This document shows, one piece after another, positions 35,101-49,800 of a DNA stretch of 64,000 bases (the first letter of the stretch is position 1; the number at the start of each line of letters is the position of its first letter). The position numbers and the translations under genes were made by a program. Below the pieces are notes generated by a model that ran no database searches, was not told where the DNA came from, and worked only from the letters and a program-made list of their open reading frames with translations. Origin of the DNA: Cricetomys ansorgei. Its lineage: Eukaryota; Chordata; Mammalia; Rodentia; Nesomyidae. Location: the NCBI GenBank assembly GCA_026225945.1, contig JAMJFZ010003746.1:1020001-1084000 (forward strand), given 5' to 3'.

Positions 35101-38100
35101 AGTGCTGGAGATCAAATCCAGGAATTTCTGCATGCTAGTCAGGCACTCTCCTAACTGAACTAACATGCCCCAGTCTACTCCCCAAAATATTTTTACTTGT
35201 CTGGAAAATATTTAAGGAAGCTATAAGGTCTTATATTTTCACATCTGTTTACCGTGGGGGGCATAAGGATGCTATGGTGCATGTGGAGGTAAGGATAATA
35301 TGTGGAAGTTGTTTTTGATTATCTTCTTCTACCATCTCAGCTCTGGGGAATCGCGCTCAGGTGGTCAGGCTTGATGGCGAACTCCTTTTCTTGCTGAGCC
35401 ATTTCATCACACCCCCTTAAATATATTTTTTTATTCTTTGAGAATTTTATACGTGTATACAATAGCAAGAAGTTTTTTTTATATAAAAATTTGGTTTTTT
35501 TTTTCCTTAAGGAAGTCAAGTTGTAATACAAATGATTAATAAAATAAACTTTCAGAAGTACTCTAATTTTAAAACTCAACTGAGGGACTGCAGAGATGGT
35601 TCAGTGTTGAAGAGTACTTACAGAAGATCCAGATTTGGTTCCCAACATCCACAGGGCAGCTTACAATTCCAGTTTCAGAGTGTGTGATACCTTCTTCTGG
35701 ATTCCTTGGACACTACACAAATGTGGTATATATACATATATGTACACTTATACATATGTATAAACATACACACACTTAAGGAAGAAAACCACTTGGTACA
35801 GGCCAACGAGATGGCTCAGCAGGTAAGGGACTTCCTGCCAATCCTGACAACCTGACTTCAATCCCTGGGACCCAGACTGTGGAAGGAGAGAGCAGACCTC
35901 CTCAAGGTATGCTCTGATTTCCACTTGCACACCGTGCCATACCTGTGCATGTGCATATACACATGCACGCAAATAAATGAATAAATGTAAAAAAAAATGT
36001 TAAAGAATGTTGCAGTTGCGTTTAATACAATATAAAAAGGAAGGGGAAAAAGTGAAACTGCCAGGAAGGAACTAAATAGTATACATGACACATCTGAACA
36101 AATATGAAAAACACATTTATCAGGTATCCGCTGAGGTATTATAATAGTCATTAAGATTGACAGTACAAGGGGCTGGAGCCAATACTGGGCAGTTAAGAAC
36201 ACTGTTGGCTCTACCAGAGGACATGAGTTCAATTCCCAGCATGCACATGGTGGTTCACAGTCACTGTAACTCTGTTTCCAGGGGATCCACTGTTCTCTTC
36301 TGGCTTCCTCGGGTACCAGGCATGCATATGGTACACATGCATACATGCAAAACACCCAAACATGTTGAATTAATTAGTTAAGTAATTAATTAAAATAAAA
36401 AGATTGACAGTACAAGAACTAGGACACAGATTATTAAGTGACCACAATTAAAACAGAATGGTAGCAGTATGTGAATGGAAAGATGGATGAAAACAGAAAG
36501 TTTAACACAATCATATACATCTATGGGAATTTAGCAGATGGCTCTCAATTACGGGAGGAGGTGGGGAACTGATTCTATCATGGAAATTTATACTATGTTC
36601 AACAATCTACAGAAAAACTGGAAAAGGATTGAAGGTTTTTAAGTATTTAAGAATGAAACAGGGTTGGAGAGATGGCTCAGTTGTTAAGAGAACTTGCTGC
36701 TCTCACAGAGGATCCAAGTTTGATTCCCAGCACCCACGTGGTAGCTTACAATGACCTGTAACTCCACTTCCAGGGGATCTAATGCTTTCTTTTGTCCTTC
36801 ACAGACATCAATATTATATAATATATACATAAATGTAGAAAAATTCTCGTACACATTAAATTAAAAAAAAAAACTTAAGAAAAAAAACCAGTAAAACTAC
36901 TAAAGAGCAGATCTCTATGAGTTTGAGGCCAGCCTGGTCTTCAGAGTGAGTTCCAGGATAGCCAGAGTTACAACAGAGAAACCCTGTCTCAAAAAGCCAA
37001 AAACAGGAAAAAAATTTTCATGGCCTCAAATAAAAAGGACAGTGTCAGAAATGTCTGAAACATATTACAGACAGAGGGTAGAAATGAATCTATAAGATGA
37101 ATTAATTTACTGGTTGCTTGAGAAGTAAGTATATTTGAATGGGAGTGATGGGAAGAGAATTGGTGAGATAAGGAAACTTTTGGGTGTGGGAGTTCATTGC
37201 CCTGGTTGTACTGAGGGTTTTATAGCTTAGATATAATGCATATGTCCAATTTTTTTAAATTTACTTTTTATTTTATGTGCATTGGTATTTTGCCTACCTG
37301 TATATCTGTGTGAGGGTGTCAGATCCTTTTCAACTGGAATTACAGACAGTTGTGAGCTGCCATATGGATGATGGGAATTGAACCCAGGTCCTCTGGAAGA
37401 GCAGCCATGCTCCCGACCTCTGAGCCAACTCTCTAGCCCCTGATTTTTTTTTTTTTTTTTTTTGTCTTTTTATTACATGTATGTGAGTGTGGGTGTGGAG
37501 ATCAGAGAACACTGTATGGGAGTAGATTTTCCTTCTACCATGTGGGTTGTGGAGGATTAAATTGAGGATTGCAAGCTAGGCTCATCTTTTCTTTTTTTTA
37601 GTGTATCTGAGTGTTTGGACATGTGTGTATGTGTGTGGAGGTGCAAAGGAGAATCTCCTCTCTTTCACTTTATTCTTCTGTTGTTGTTGTTTGATTGTGT
37701 AGCTACGCCTGTTTTGGAATTTGCTATTTAAATCAGGTTGGTTTTGGACTCACAGAAATTGACCTGCCTCTGCCTCAGCGTGCTGGGATTAAAGGCATGG
37801 GCCACCAGACCCAGCTTCACCTTATTCTTTGAGACTCCAGCTAGTTTGTTCTATGGATCGCATTTTAGCCTTCCTAGGCTAAAATTAAGGGCAGGTATTC
37901 ATGCCCAAGTAGCATTTACATAGGTTCTGAGGTTCGAACTCCAGTCTTCTTGCTTAGATGGCAAGCATTTTAACCACTGAGCCATCTTCCCTGCACTCAA
38001 AATTTATGATTATACGCTTCAAACATAATTTATTGTATTTCTAGTACGTGTGCTTGAATTACAGGTGTGTACTACAATGCCTGGACTGGCTTAGTGTATA

Positions 38101-41100
38101 TGATAAATCTAATTTATTCTAGATGTTCTTCTGCATTTTTTGAGGAAGAGAGATCAGCATTAAAACAGAAACGGCAGAAAATCAGGCTCTTACAACAAAG
38201 AAAAGTTGCAGATGTTTCACAATTCAAAGATCTCCCAGATGAAATTCCTCTACCCCTGGTTATTGGAACCAAAGTTACAGGTAAGTGAAACAGCTTATTA
38301 CAGGTCACTTGCAAGTTGTAGCCACAATTGTGTCTATTAGAAACTTAGGAAGTGTAATTCTGGTTCTTCAGCAATTTACTACAGTTATTAATCTTTCTTC
38401 CTATGTGGAACATTTTTAAACTGATTAATAAAGAAAAATTAGTTGGCTGGAGAGATGGCTCAGTGGTTAAAAGCTCTTCCAGCTTTTGCATAGTTCTTGG
38501 GGTCAGTTCCCTGCACCTGCACAGAGGCTTACAACCTGTTACAGGGGCTGTGATGCCCACTTCTGGCGTGTGAGGGCACCAGGCATACATGTGGTACATA
38601 TACATGTATGTAGGAAAACATTCATACACATAAAATAAAAGTAAGTACATTAAAAATATATATTAGTTCAATATTATCTACTACAGTATGAACTAAAGTA
38701 GCCAGGCATAGTGACAAAGGCCCATTATCTCAGCTCCATGGGGAGCTAAGGTCAGGTTGGCTGACCTACATAGCAAGACCTTGTCTCAAAATAGAAAAGG
38801 GCCCCCAGGTAGTATGGTGCACACCCTTTAAGCCCAGCACTCACGGGGGGCAGAGGCAGGTGGATCTCTGAGTTTAAGACCAGCCTGGTCTACAGAGCAC
38901 ATTCCAGGTCAGCCAGGGCTACACAGAGAAACCCTGTCTTGAAACACCAAAAGTTTAAAATAAAATAAAGAAAAGGGCTAGGGTTGTAGCTTATTGGTGA
39001 GTGCTTCTCTAGCACAAGTAATGATTTAATTCCCTGGAACACACACACCGGTCAATTGATTAACTAAAATAAAGCAGTTATAAAGATGAAATATGAGATT
39101 CATTGGAATAAGTAGCTTATATACATTAAAATTTTTTGAATTCTCTTTTGCTTCTACATCGTTTGTTTTCCTTCCCTAACCAGCCTTATCTAGCTAATTC
39201 ACAAACAACATTCTTCTTGTTATATTTGGTTCTAGAAATAATCCATTTCTAGTAATTGAATAAAACTAAATCATTCAGTAGGCTGTTGGCTCAAAAATAT
39301 GTAAGTGGAGGCAGTGTGTGATGGCACACACCTGAAGTCTACTCTCTAATCCAAGGTAGGTGGGATTGCTGTCAGTGCCAGCTACAGCAATACCCTCACT
39401 TCAAAAAGTTTAGCAGGTGGTGGTAGCACACATCTTTAACCCCAACACTCAGGAGGCAGAGACAGGCATATATTGAGTTCTAAAACCCAGGGTTAAATAG
39501 AGAGACCCTGTCTCAAAAAACAACCCCCTCTAAAAAAGGACTTTGTTGTAAAGTATACAGTTTGTTGATCTTACAGGTGTGATTCTACATACCCTTTTCA
39601 GTTATAACAAAGAAGAAAGTATAATGAAAACTTCAAATGTGGCTAGGGCTGTAACTTTGTGGTAAAGCTCTATGTAGCGTGCATAAGGCCCTAGCTTCAT
39701 AGACCAGAACTGCAGCCAACATGCAGCACACACCTTTGATCCCAGCAGAGGCGGGCAGATTTCTGAATTCTAGGCCAGCCTGGTCTACAGAGTGAGTTCT
39801 AGGACAGCCAGAGCTACATAGAGAAACACTCTTAGGGGAAAAAAAAGACCAGAACTACAAATTTTATTTATTTATGTGTGTATGTGTATTTTGTCTGTGT
39901 CTAGTGCCCTCAGAGTCCAGAAGAGAATGTTGGATTCCTTGAGACTGGAGTTACAGACAGTCATTAGCCACCATGTAGGTGCTGGGAACCAAATCTGGGT
40001 CTTCTGCAAGAGTGACAAGTGTTCTTAACCACTGAGCCATCTCTCCAGCCCCACCATTATACACTTTAATATATTTTTATTCTTTGAGAAATTTTATACA
40101 TGCGTTCAGTATATTTTGGATATATTCACACATACTCATGGCTCCTTCCTTGCTATGTAATTTTTTTTTCTGAGTAAGAATCATGTTTCCTAGTTAATAT
40201 ATATCTAATATTTTTTGGTTGAAGATGTGATACTATAGTAACTATATTGTAATTTTGCAGTGTGGTTGAATTTGCTATAGTAGCTTGCCTTTGCAACTAC
40301 TGCTCGGTCTTCTCCATTTTCTTTCTTTTTTCTTTGACTATTATCTAATGTGTATGACTCTTCGCCAAACATGTGTGTCTGTACACCAAGTGTGTGCCAT
40401 GTCTCAGAAGTCAAGAGGAGGGCATCAGATCCTCTAAAACTGGAGTTTTAGATGGTTGTGAGTACCACATGGGTGCTGGGAACCAAACCAAACTCTAGAG
40501 TCAGTGCTTTTAGCCGTTGAGCCATCTCACACCTGATTCCCAACATGTGGCTCCTATGTAATTTAGTGGTGAGCCTGTGAGGTTTGAAAGTCCTTACATC
40601 GATTTATGCAAAGTTATTGACAGCCGGAAATGAATGAGAACTTATTTCAGCCTTTATGTCTCCCTAGTTTCCAGATTCTCCCTGTCACATTCTAGCTAGC
40701 TGGCCACTCAGTTCCATGAGGACAACAAACTTACAAAGTTATGCTGCTTTCCTGTTCTTTTCTGACCAGTCTACCACTGTAACTGCTAGAGAGAATCATG
40801 GGTTTTTACCCGCTGATTCACATCACGTCCTTCCTTTTGGTAGGAACCTGATGGTTTTTATGACCAGGCCCACACTAATGTAACCATTCTTACCAGTCAC
40901 ATTGATGGTAATGGTGGTAGTATGAATAACCTCAGTCATGTAGAAAGGCCACTGATCTCCTGTCCTACTAAACTGCACTCCAGAAACTCTTTCAACAACA
41001 AACTTTTTTTTTTTTTTTTCATTTTTGAGACAAGGCTTGCTGTGTAACTCAGAGACTTCATGCCTCCATCTCTTAATACAGGATGTATAGGCATGCACCA

Positions 41101-44100
41101 CAATACTTGGCTCCCAGGCATTTATTTCTTTTCTGCATTTGGTCTATTTCCAGCACATTGAAATAGTTGTTTTTTTACAATCTTGTCCAGGCTACAGTTG
41201 TGGAAAAGAATGCCAGCTTCTTTTTGCCTCCATTACTAGAAGTCCTCTGTGCTCGTGTGTATTCATTGGCCTTTTTACAAATACCTTCTGCATTCCTCTT
41301 TGCTTTTCCCCTAATTGACCTGCCAGAAAGAGTAATGTTTTTGACTACTACAATTGTGTTTTTTATTAAGCAGTCCCTTTTATTTTAAATAGCTTAACTT
41401 GAATATTTATTTTTTATTAAATATTATATGTATAAGCCAATATAAACTTTAAATTTTTCCTAATATAAAGGCTTAAGAGCCACCATTCTTATGATTTTCA
41501 CATATGCTGAGAATTTGGATGTTCTGCTGTCATTTCAGGCTAGAGTTGATAGTGACATAAAAGCTTATCTGTGTCAGTAGTCCTCAAGACCACTCCTAAG
41601 TTTAGCAGTTCCCTAGGTTGACTTAGGACTCAGCACATGCTTGTACTCATGGCCAACATTTATTGCAACAAAATCTGTGAGCAATGATAACAGGAGCATT
41701 AAGCAAAGTGCTGGGGAAGCCCAGTGCTTGCTTCTGAGAGTTACAGAGACTCTTGAGTCACAAAGGACTCGCCTGACTACTCCAGAAACAAGTTTTCACA
41801 ATGTTTGTGAAGAGTTGATGACCAGGGAAGTGCATTGAACAGCCAGGGCCTAGGATTTTACTGGATTACATGGGTCCTTTCTGCTTTGCACATACTGGTA
41901 TTTCAGACTCTTGGCAGGAAACAGATACCTAACTTAGACCATATCGTTTGCATAAACAATCTACATACAGTAAACCACCTTTATTAATTAGGTAATGATG
42001 GGAAAAGTTCTACGATCTAAGTCACCAGACTCCATCCAAGGGCCAGCCTTGTAGACAGACTCTTTTAAGAATAGCAGCCTCTGGCCTGCTGAGTTCTTTT
42101 CTGCACAGCATCATTGTCTTCTTCTTTTAAAAATGAAGCCATTTGCAGGCTGGAGATGCAGTTCAGTTGGTAGAGTACTCAGCATGCAGGAAGCCCTGGG
42201 TTCAGTCCCTAGCACAGAATAAAAACAACCTGTGATAGTACATACCTATAATCTAAGTACTTGGGAAGTGGAGACAGGAGAGTCAGAAGTTCAAGGTCAT
42301 CCTTAATTATATTGTGAGTTCAGGAATAGCCTGGAATATGCATGCGACCCTCTTTAAAGTTTAAAGCACTCCTAATGTGCCACTTAAAAGTATGACATAC
42401 AGGGTTCTTTGTTAGCTTTTTAGGGGTTTATATTCTAAATGGCGACCTTTTCTTTCTTTATTCTGTTTGGTAGCTGTGCGATTTCCTTTATGTGTTGAGT
42501 TAGGATCATCATCTCATTGGGCAGTGAAAAGGCACACGCCTTTAATCCCAGCACTCAGGACAAAGAGGCAGGCGGATCTCTGTGAGTTCAAGGCCAGCCT
42601 GGGACAGCCAGGGCTGCTATACATACAAACTCTGTCTCGAAAAACCAAGAGTAGGAGTAGTAGTAATAGTAATAATATTAATAAGAATCATCATTTCAGT
42701 TTTTGTTTTTTGTTAATTCTCTAAACCTAAAATAAAGTACCCAGTCATGTTAAAACTAGTAGACAGTGACACTGTGCTCCTTCGGGTTTAAAATGTATGC
42801 TAAAAACAGTTTTATTGAAATTCTTTGCATGTCCTAATATCACAATGCCTTTGTTTCTTTTCTAGCACGCTTACGTGGCACTCACGATGGTCTGTTTACT
42901 GGTCAGATAGATGCTGTGGATACGCTTAATGCTACTTACAGAGTGACTTTTGACAGGACAGGGCTTGGGACTCACACCATTCCTGATTATGAAGTCCTTG
43001 TAAGTAATATCTTATTAAATTCAATTAAAATGTTTTATAGTATTGTTTTTTTTGTTTTGTTTGTTTTTTTTGGGTTTTTTTTATTTTACAAATTGTCTTT
43101 TATGAGAAAATCAAGATTTCAATTCAAAAGAGAAGAAATCCTTAGTATTTCCCAATCCTGTGTATAGATCCCTGGAGAAGAACTGGATTTCCCTCCCTCT
43201 TGCTTTACCCACACAGTATTTTTCTGTAACAGAATGATTGTTTCTGACTAAATAATTTTAGAAGCTACACATTTTCATTCTAGCTGTTATGTTAAAGTGT
43301 AGTCGCTCCTGACTTTAAAATATGCAGCAACCACTTGGACTTTAGTATTTTTCCCCTGTTTTATTCTCACATTTGTAAAGAATCAATACCTTCACTTTTT
43401 TAAAAACATTTTTATTGTGTGTGTGTGTGTTGCACATGCTCACACATATCATATTTGACTGGAGGTCAAAATACAACTTGTGGGAGCCAGTTCTCTCCTT
43501 CTAACCGTGTGGGTCCCAGGAATTTAACTCGGGCCCTCAGGCTTGGCGCACGTGGTGTGTGCCCGGTGAGCATCCAGTACCTTCACTTTTTGGGTGATGA
43601 AATTGCCACAGTATTTATTAACTTACTCAAGGATCTAAAGTTGGTTTTGTTTGTCAGTCAAATGGAGACTAGAATCTGGATCTTTTGATGTTCTAATACA
43701 CATTAACCTGCGGAAGTACTTCCCATTCTTGATTTTGTGACGCTGTGGAAATTATGCACATGTGTGCGTGTGTGTTCGTGTTCACGTTTGCTGTGTGCAT
43801 TGGAGTGAATCCAGGGCTTGGTGGTCACCGACCCTCTGAGCTACATCCCAGCCTTATTGTTTTTTAATAAACAAATAACTGGTGGGGATGTAGCTCAGTG
43901 GTGGAGTGCTTACCGAGCACGTGAAAGGCCCCATAGACTGCTAAATTAATTAATTTTAAGACTAGAGCTCTGCTCTCAGGCTGGTAAGATGCTGTATCTC
44001 AAGTTGATACAATGTTTGCAAATTCTCTAAGTTTTATTGATTGTTCTCTTTTCCCCAAAGAGTAATGAACCTCATGAGACAATGCCAATTGCTGCCTTTT

Positions 44101-46794
44101 GGACAAAAACAGCGGCCTTCTCTCGTTTTTTATGACCCCCCCACGGTTACATTATACCCCTCCGCTCCAGTCACCAATTACAGTAAGTAATACAGTGATG
44201 CCTTCAGTAATATAAAACCGTGAATATAAAACTGTTGTGATGAAGCACATATTACAACTACTTCAGGGACTTGAGGACCTACTTCTATTATTTTGAACTA
44301 ATTGGCAGATGTTTAAAATAAGTACATAATTGCCTCCAATTCTGGAAACAATTTTCTTTGTTAATTGGATTTTAATATAGTATTAAATAAAACAGAACTT
44401 TCACTTTATCTAAAGATATGGTCAATGATTGGATGATTCCTTCTGTCCCATAGGATAGTGATCCTTTATTAGGACAGTCACCTTGGAGAAGTAGAATTTC
44501 TGGCTCTGACACGGAGACGTTAGGAGGCTTCCCAGTAGAATTCCTTATCCAGGTGGTAAGTTGCTCCAGATGCTTTTGTTGCTTGGAAACTGATTGTCTT
44601 CGGTGTTATTAAAGTTGGAATCTTTCTGTGGGTCAAATATTCTTGCATATTATTCTTTCAACTATTGTGTAGGATTTCAGACTCTGCCATTTCCAGCAAA
44701 TCTTTAAGGCAAAGTTACAATAGCCCAAAATCATTTGAGGTCTTTCTTGTTTGTTTATTTACTTATTTGTTTATTTATTTATTAGATGAAAAACTGCTGT
44801 TCACTGTCTAAGTACTTAGGGATTAGACACTAAAAAAATCTAAGTCTAAAAGTATAGAAGCATTATATGTAACAATCTTTCTGAGTAAAAATGTAATGAG
44901 TAATGAGTTATTGGGTTTGTTTGTTTGTTTAGAGACAGGGCTCACTATGTAGCTTTCACTGTCCTAGAACTCACTTTGTAAAGCAGGCTAGCCTGAAATT
45001 TACAGAGATGTGCCTACCTCTGCCTCTAAGTACTGGGATTTAAGATGTGCCACTATGCCTGATTTGAGCTATGGTTTTGAGAATTAATTTCAGTAAGCCA
45101 GATCTAGTAAAGCAAGCCTGGAAAGTCAAGGCTGGGTGCTCATGTGTTCAACGACAGCCTGAGTAATAGCTAAATTCTTTACTCTTTTTTTTTTTTAAAT
45201 TAATTTTAATTTTATTTTTAATTTATTTTAATATAAATTAATTTTAATTGTTTAAGTTTATTTTGTGTGCACTGGTGTGAGAGTATCAGATCCCCTGGAA
45301 CTGGAGTAACAGACAGTTGTGAGCTGCCATGTGTGCTGGGATGTGACCTGGGTCCTCCAAAAGAGCAACCTGTGCTCTCAATCGCTGAGCCATCTCTCCA
45401 GCCCAACTTTTACTCTTATAAAAAAGAAAAAGAAAGAAAGAAAGATTACACAGTTTGATTAAATGATAGTCTAATAATGTTTTGTTTTTCTTTCTTTTTT
45501 GAATAATATTTTAGCCTGATAGTCTTTTTAAAAAAAATTTTTTTTTTTAAGCTGGACAGTGGTGGCACACACTTTTAATCCCAGCACTCAGGAGGCAGAG
45601 GCAGGTGAATCTCTATGAGTTCAAGGCCAGCCTGGTCTACAGAGTGAGTTCTAGGACAGCCAGGGCTGCACAGAGAAACCCTGTCTTGAAACACCCCCCC
45701 CCCCACCAAATTATTTCTTGAGATTATAATATAATTAAGTCATTTCTCCTTCTTTTTCCTCCATCCAAGCCCTCCCATGAATCCTCTCTTCCTCTCTCTC
45801 AAATATGTTTCCAAATATATGAATGCAACCTTCTAGTCAGTATACTGTTTCTTGTATGTGTGTGATTTCAGAGTTGACCATATGGTATTGGACAAACACC
45901 AATTGGTGTTCTCTTCCATTGGGGAAGACTGTTTCTCTCACTCTCAGCATTCTTTAGTTGCTGGTAGTCCTTTGTTCCACGTTATCATGTCTGGTGGTGT
46001 TGTCTTTGTTCAGGTCTAGTTTAGGCAGCCATATTGAGGCTACCCAGTTTCACAGCAAATATCCTCTTCCTCTGTCGCTAAAATCTCTCCTCCTCTCTTC
46101 TGCAATGATCTGGGCATTAGGTACAAGAGTTGTGTTGTTGATGTAGCAATTGGGACTGCGCTTCACAGCTCTTCATTTTAATCAGTTGAGGTTTTCTTTG
46201 AGGAGTGAGAACTACAATCACTGTTTGGTAAGAGTAAATATTTAGAACGTAGTTAGAAGTTAAACTGGTTTAGTAAAATGGTAGTTGTAGGTTCCCCTTC
46301 AGGATCCATGATTTTACTAGTCCTAAATACAGTCTTTACTTATAAAAATATTTATAATGTGATCCATTAAAATCCTAGAAAAATGTAAAAGTGTTTACAT
46401 TTTAGGCCAATAGTTCAATGAAGTTTTATATGCATGCGTATAGAATTTTGTATTAATTAGATATTAATTTTAGTTTTGTAGTATACGCTTTGGCTTCTAA
46501 AGGTAGATAAACTATTTTTATACGAAAAGTTGAAAATATGGGAGGAATCAAATTTGTTCCTTGCAACAGTCTTTAGAAGAAATAGTCCGGGAGATCTGTA
46601 AGCCAAGGGAGCCTGAGAATATGCACTGCCCCACTCTCTGCTGCACTCGGGTCTTTACTGTCCCTCTGTCTGCTGCACTCACATCTTTATTGGGGTTTAT
46701 GTATTTGACTTTTATGGGTGTGTTTTGTTTTGTTTTATGGTTTTGTAGGGGCAGTTTTTAGGTTCATAGCAAAGTTAAGAGGATAATAAAGATA

Positions 46795-46838
<44 letters not shown>

Positions 46839-49800
46839 AAAGTGTCCTTCACCAGAGTGATGCATTTATTACCGTGAGCCTATATTGTTATCATTATCAC
46901 CCCAAAACTATATTATAGTAAGGTTCACTCTTGGTGTTGAGTATTTTAAGAGTTTGGACAAAAGTCTTTTATTGTTGTCATTCCTGTTAGCTGCTACCAT
47001 CTGCCTATTTTCTCGGTATTAAAAGAAAAAACAAATTGATGAAGGAAAATGGTTTATTTAGCCTCTGGGCAGACTTGGGAAGGACTCCTCATTTCTATCC
47101 TTCCTGAAGCAAAGTTACGGTTTTGTAGAAGATGAAGCCAAAGCTATGGAAATGTGCGTGACAGTGTAACTGAGATAAGCATCAGAGCTGTGCAGAACCA
47201 GAACCCTCCCTGCCCAGCCCCTGGCACAGGGCTCGGGCTTCCCTTCTCCCGCATGCTGAGTCTGCGGAAGTTTCGATTCTCCACTGTTTTATGGCCTATA
47301 GTTCAGTAGTCTGGTAGGCAAAGGGAGGGGTACTCCTAGAGAGTTTGACACTGCGAGGGCTTCACCCCCTGGCTTCAGCTCAGGAGCACTGTGATAGCCT
47401 CCTCTCTGTTTCTTCCGTGGTTTTCATGGCTCGACATCTCATCTCCTTTTAGCACTGAATAGTAGTCTATTGGATGGATGTGCTATCATTTGTGCGTCCA
47501 TTCACTTACTAAAAAAGTCTTGATTGCTTCCACGTTTTAGCAATTGTAAATTCTGATTCTACTCTAGCCATCTGTGTGCAAGCTTTTATGTAGCCATATG
47601 GATAAGTTGGTAATGGGACCTAGAGATCTGGTTAGATCTGTTGCCCCCTCACACACCCTTGGGTTCTTTTTATACGGCTGTTGTGCCTTTTTGTTGTTGT
47701 TTTCTTTTTAAAAGATGGGGACCACATGTACCCTAGCTGGGCTGCAGGATGACCTTGATCTTCCTGTCTCTATTTCCCACCAGTGCTGGGATTGCAGACC
47801 ACAGCCTGATGTATGTGATGCTGGGGATTTAACCAGTGCCTCATGAACACTAGGAAGTACTTTGTATCTGTTGAGCAATACCCCAACTCCTAGATGTTGC
47901 ATTTTTACAGATAGTTTTGTGTTCTACTGATAGGTCCATCATTTCATTTGTTGGCTGTCACTGGCTAATTATTTATTCATTCATTAATATTGCAAAGATG
48001 GGGTCTAGAGAGATGGCTCAGTGATTGAGAGAGAGCACTTTGCAGAGGACTCAGGTTCAGTTCCCAATACCTGCATAGTGACTTGTAGCCATCTATAGCT
48101 CCAGTTTCAAGGGTTCTGATATCCTCTTCTGTCCTCCATAGGCACAACATACATGTATGACACATACATACATATAGGCAAACATTGATACACATAAAAT
48201 AACATTTTTAAAAATAAGTTAACAAATCTTTATTTTAAAAGATTATTGCTGGGCAGTGGTGCACGTCTCTAATCCCAGCACTCAGGAGGCAGAGGCAGGC
48301 AGATCTCTGTGAGTTTGAGGCCAGCCTGGTCTACAGAGTGAGTTCTAGGACAGCCAGAGCTAAGACAGAGAAACCCTGTCTCAAAACACCAAAAAAAAAA
48401 AAAAAAATTGTTTAGATGCCCATTTCATTCTTATTCTTTGGCTTTAGCTGAAATAATTGTATAAAGAAAAGCCTCGCCAGGCATCCAGATGCATGCCTGC
48501 AACTCCCAGCAATCAGGAGGCAGAGGCAGGAACATCACTGAAAGTTTGAAGCCATCTGGGTTACATAACACGTTCCAGGCCAGCCTAGGCTACATGGCAA
48601 GGCGATGCCTTGAAAGAGGGGAGGGGGTAGAACAGAGGAAAACAGTTCCCTAATATATTATTTGGTTACTTAATGGTATACTTTGCATAGAAATGCAAGG
48701 TAAATATTTGATGATTTCTCTTTGCCTTCACAAAATGAGTTTGGTGGTTAAAATCTCTGCTTAATTTTTTAAAGTATCACTGAATTTAAGGATCTGAACT
48801 TTCGTATTTTCCTTCTTTGCAGATATTATTCCTATTGATCTACAAATTGTTCATTTTGAGCTATAAAAGCTTATTCAGATTGACTTTTAAAAAACAAAAA
48901 ACCTTTTATACTATCTTATTGTATACTTGCTGCCAGTGTATAAAATAAGTCACCTTTGTGAAGTAGAAACCCATGCAACACAGAGAAACAGATGTTAAGG
49001 ACTGCAGACTTGAAAGGTTGTCGTAGGGAAGCCCTGCATAGGCTGTGTGTGTGTGGTTCTCTTGAATACTTTCTGGTGAGGCAAAGAGGTTTGGGAAATG
49101 TCTGAAAGATTTGACTGCAGAAAGGAACAGACTTTTGGGTCTGAAGGGATTTGTACGTGAATACACCATCATCTTGGAGTCATGTTGAGCCTTCTACAGA
49201 CAGATTGTTCAAGCCTACATCTGCCTGGGAAACCTTCACACAGTTGAGCCTACCAGCTGGAGCTGCTCAGTTGTCTTCACTGTGGCAGAGACAATGGGAG
49301 AACCAGATAGGTATACTTCTAGAGCCTGACTCTAGAAGTATAGGGCCAGTCTGTCCTAGGGTGGGCAGGTACTGGTCCACAGAGCCAGAGGGACAGGTAA
49401 CATTTGGTAGGGCTCCGAACTTTGTCCCCAAGTTTCCCAGGTTAACTCCTTAAACCTTTTTAACATATCCTAATTACAGTAGATTTTAAATTATTTATTA
49501 TTACATTTTTATTTTGTGAGAGCTGGAGATGGGTCGGTAGGTATACATGTGCCACAGTTAGAGCAGCTTTGGAAACTCAGTTCTTCATTTCACCCATGGG
49601 TTCCAGGGATTGAACTGTGGTCAGGAGACTTGATAGAAGGCATCTTTACTCACTGAGCAATCTCAGTGGCCCAGTTATTTTAACTTTACAGTAGCCACAT
49701 GACTGTGTACATGTGCAGAAGACACCAAATGTAGCAGAGCTCATCCACATTTATATTGCTGTCATTTTGTGTTATTATTATTTCCTTCTTCAACAATTCA

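Noticed and set aside
35858..36355. 165-codon minus-strand open frame
   Set aside because: It is made of reverse B2/B4 SINE sequence (phrases such as CEPPCACWELNSCPL recur at other B2 copies).
40823..41388. Possible processed pseudogene between exons 7 and 8
   Set aside because: Two open frames looked protein-like, but no known family, no start context and no poly-A tail could be supported.
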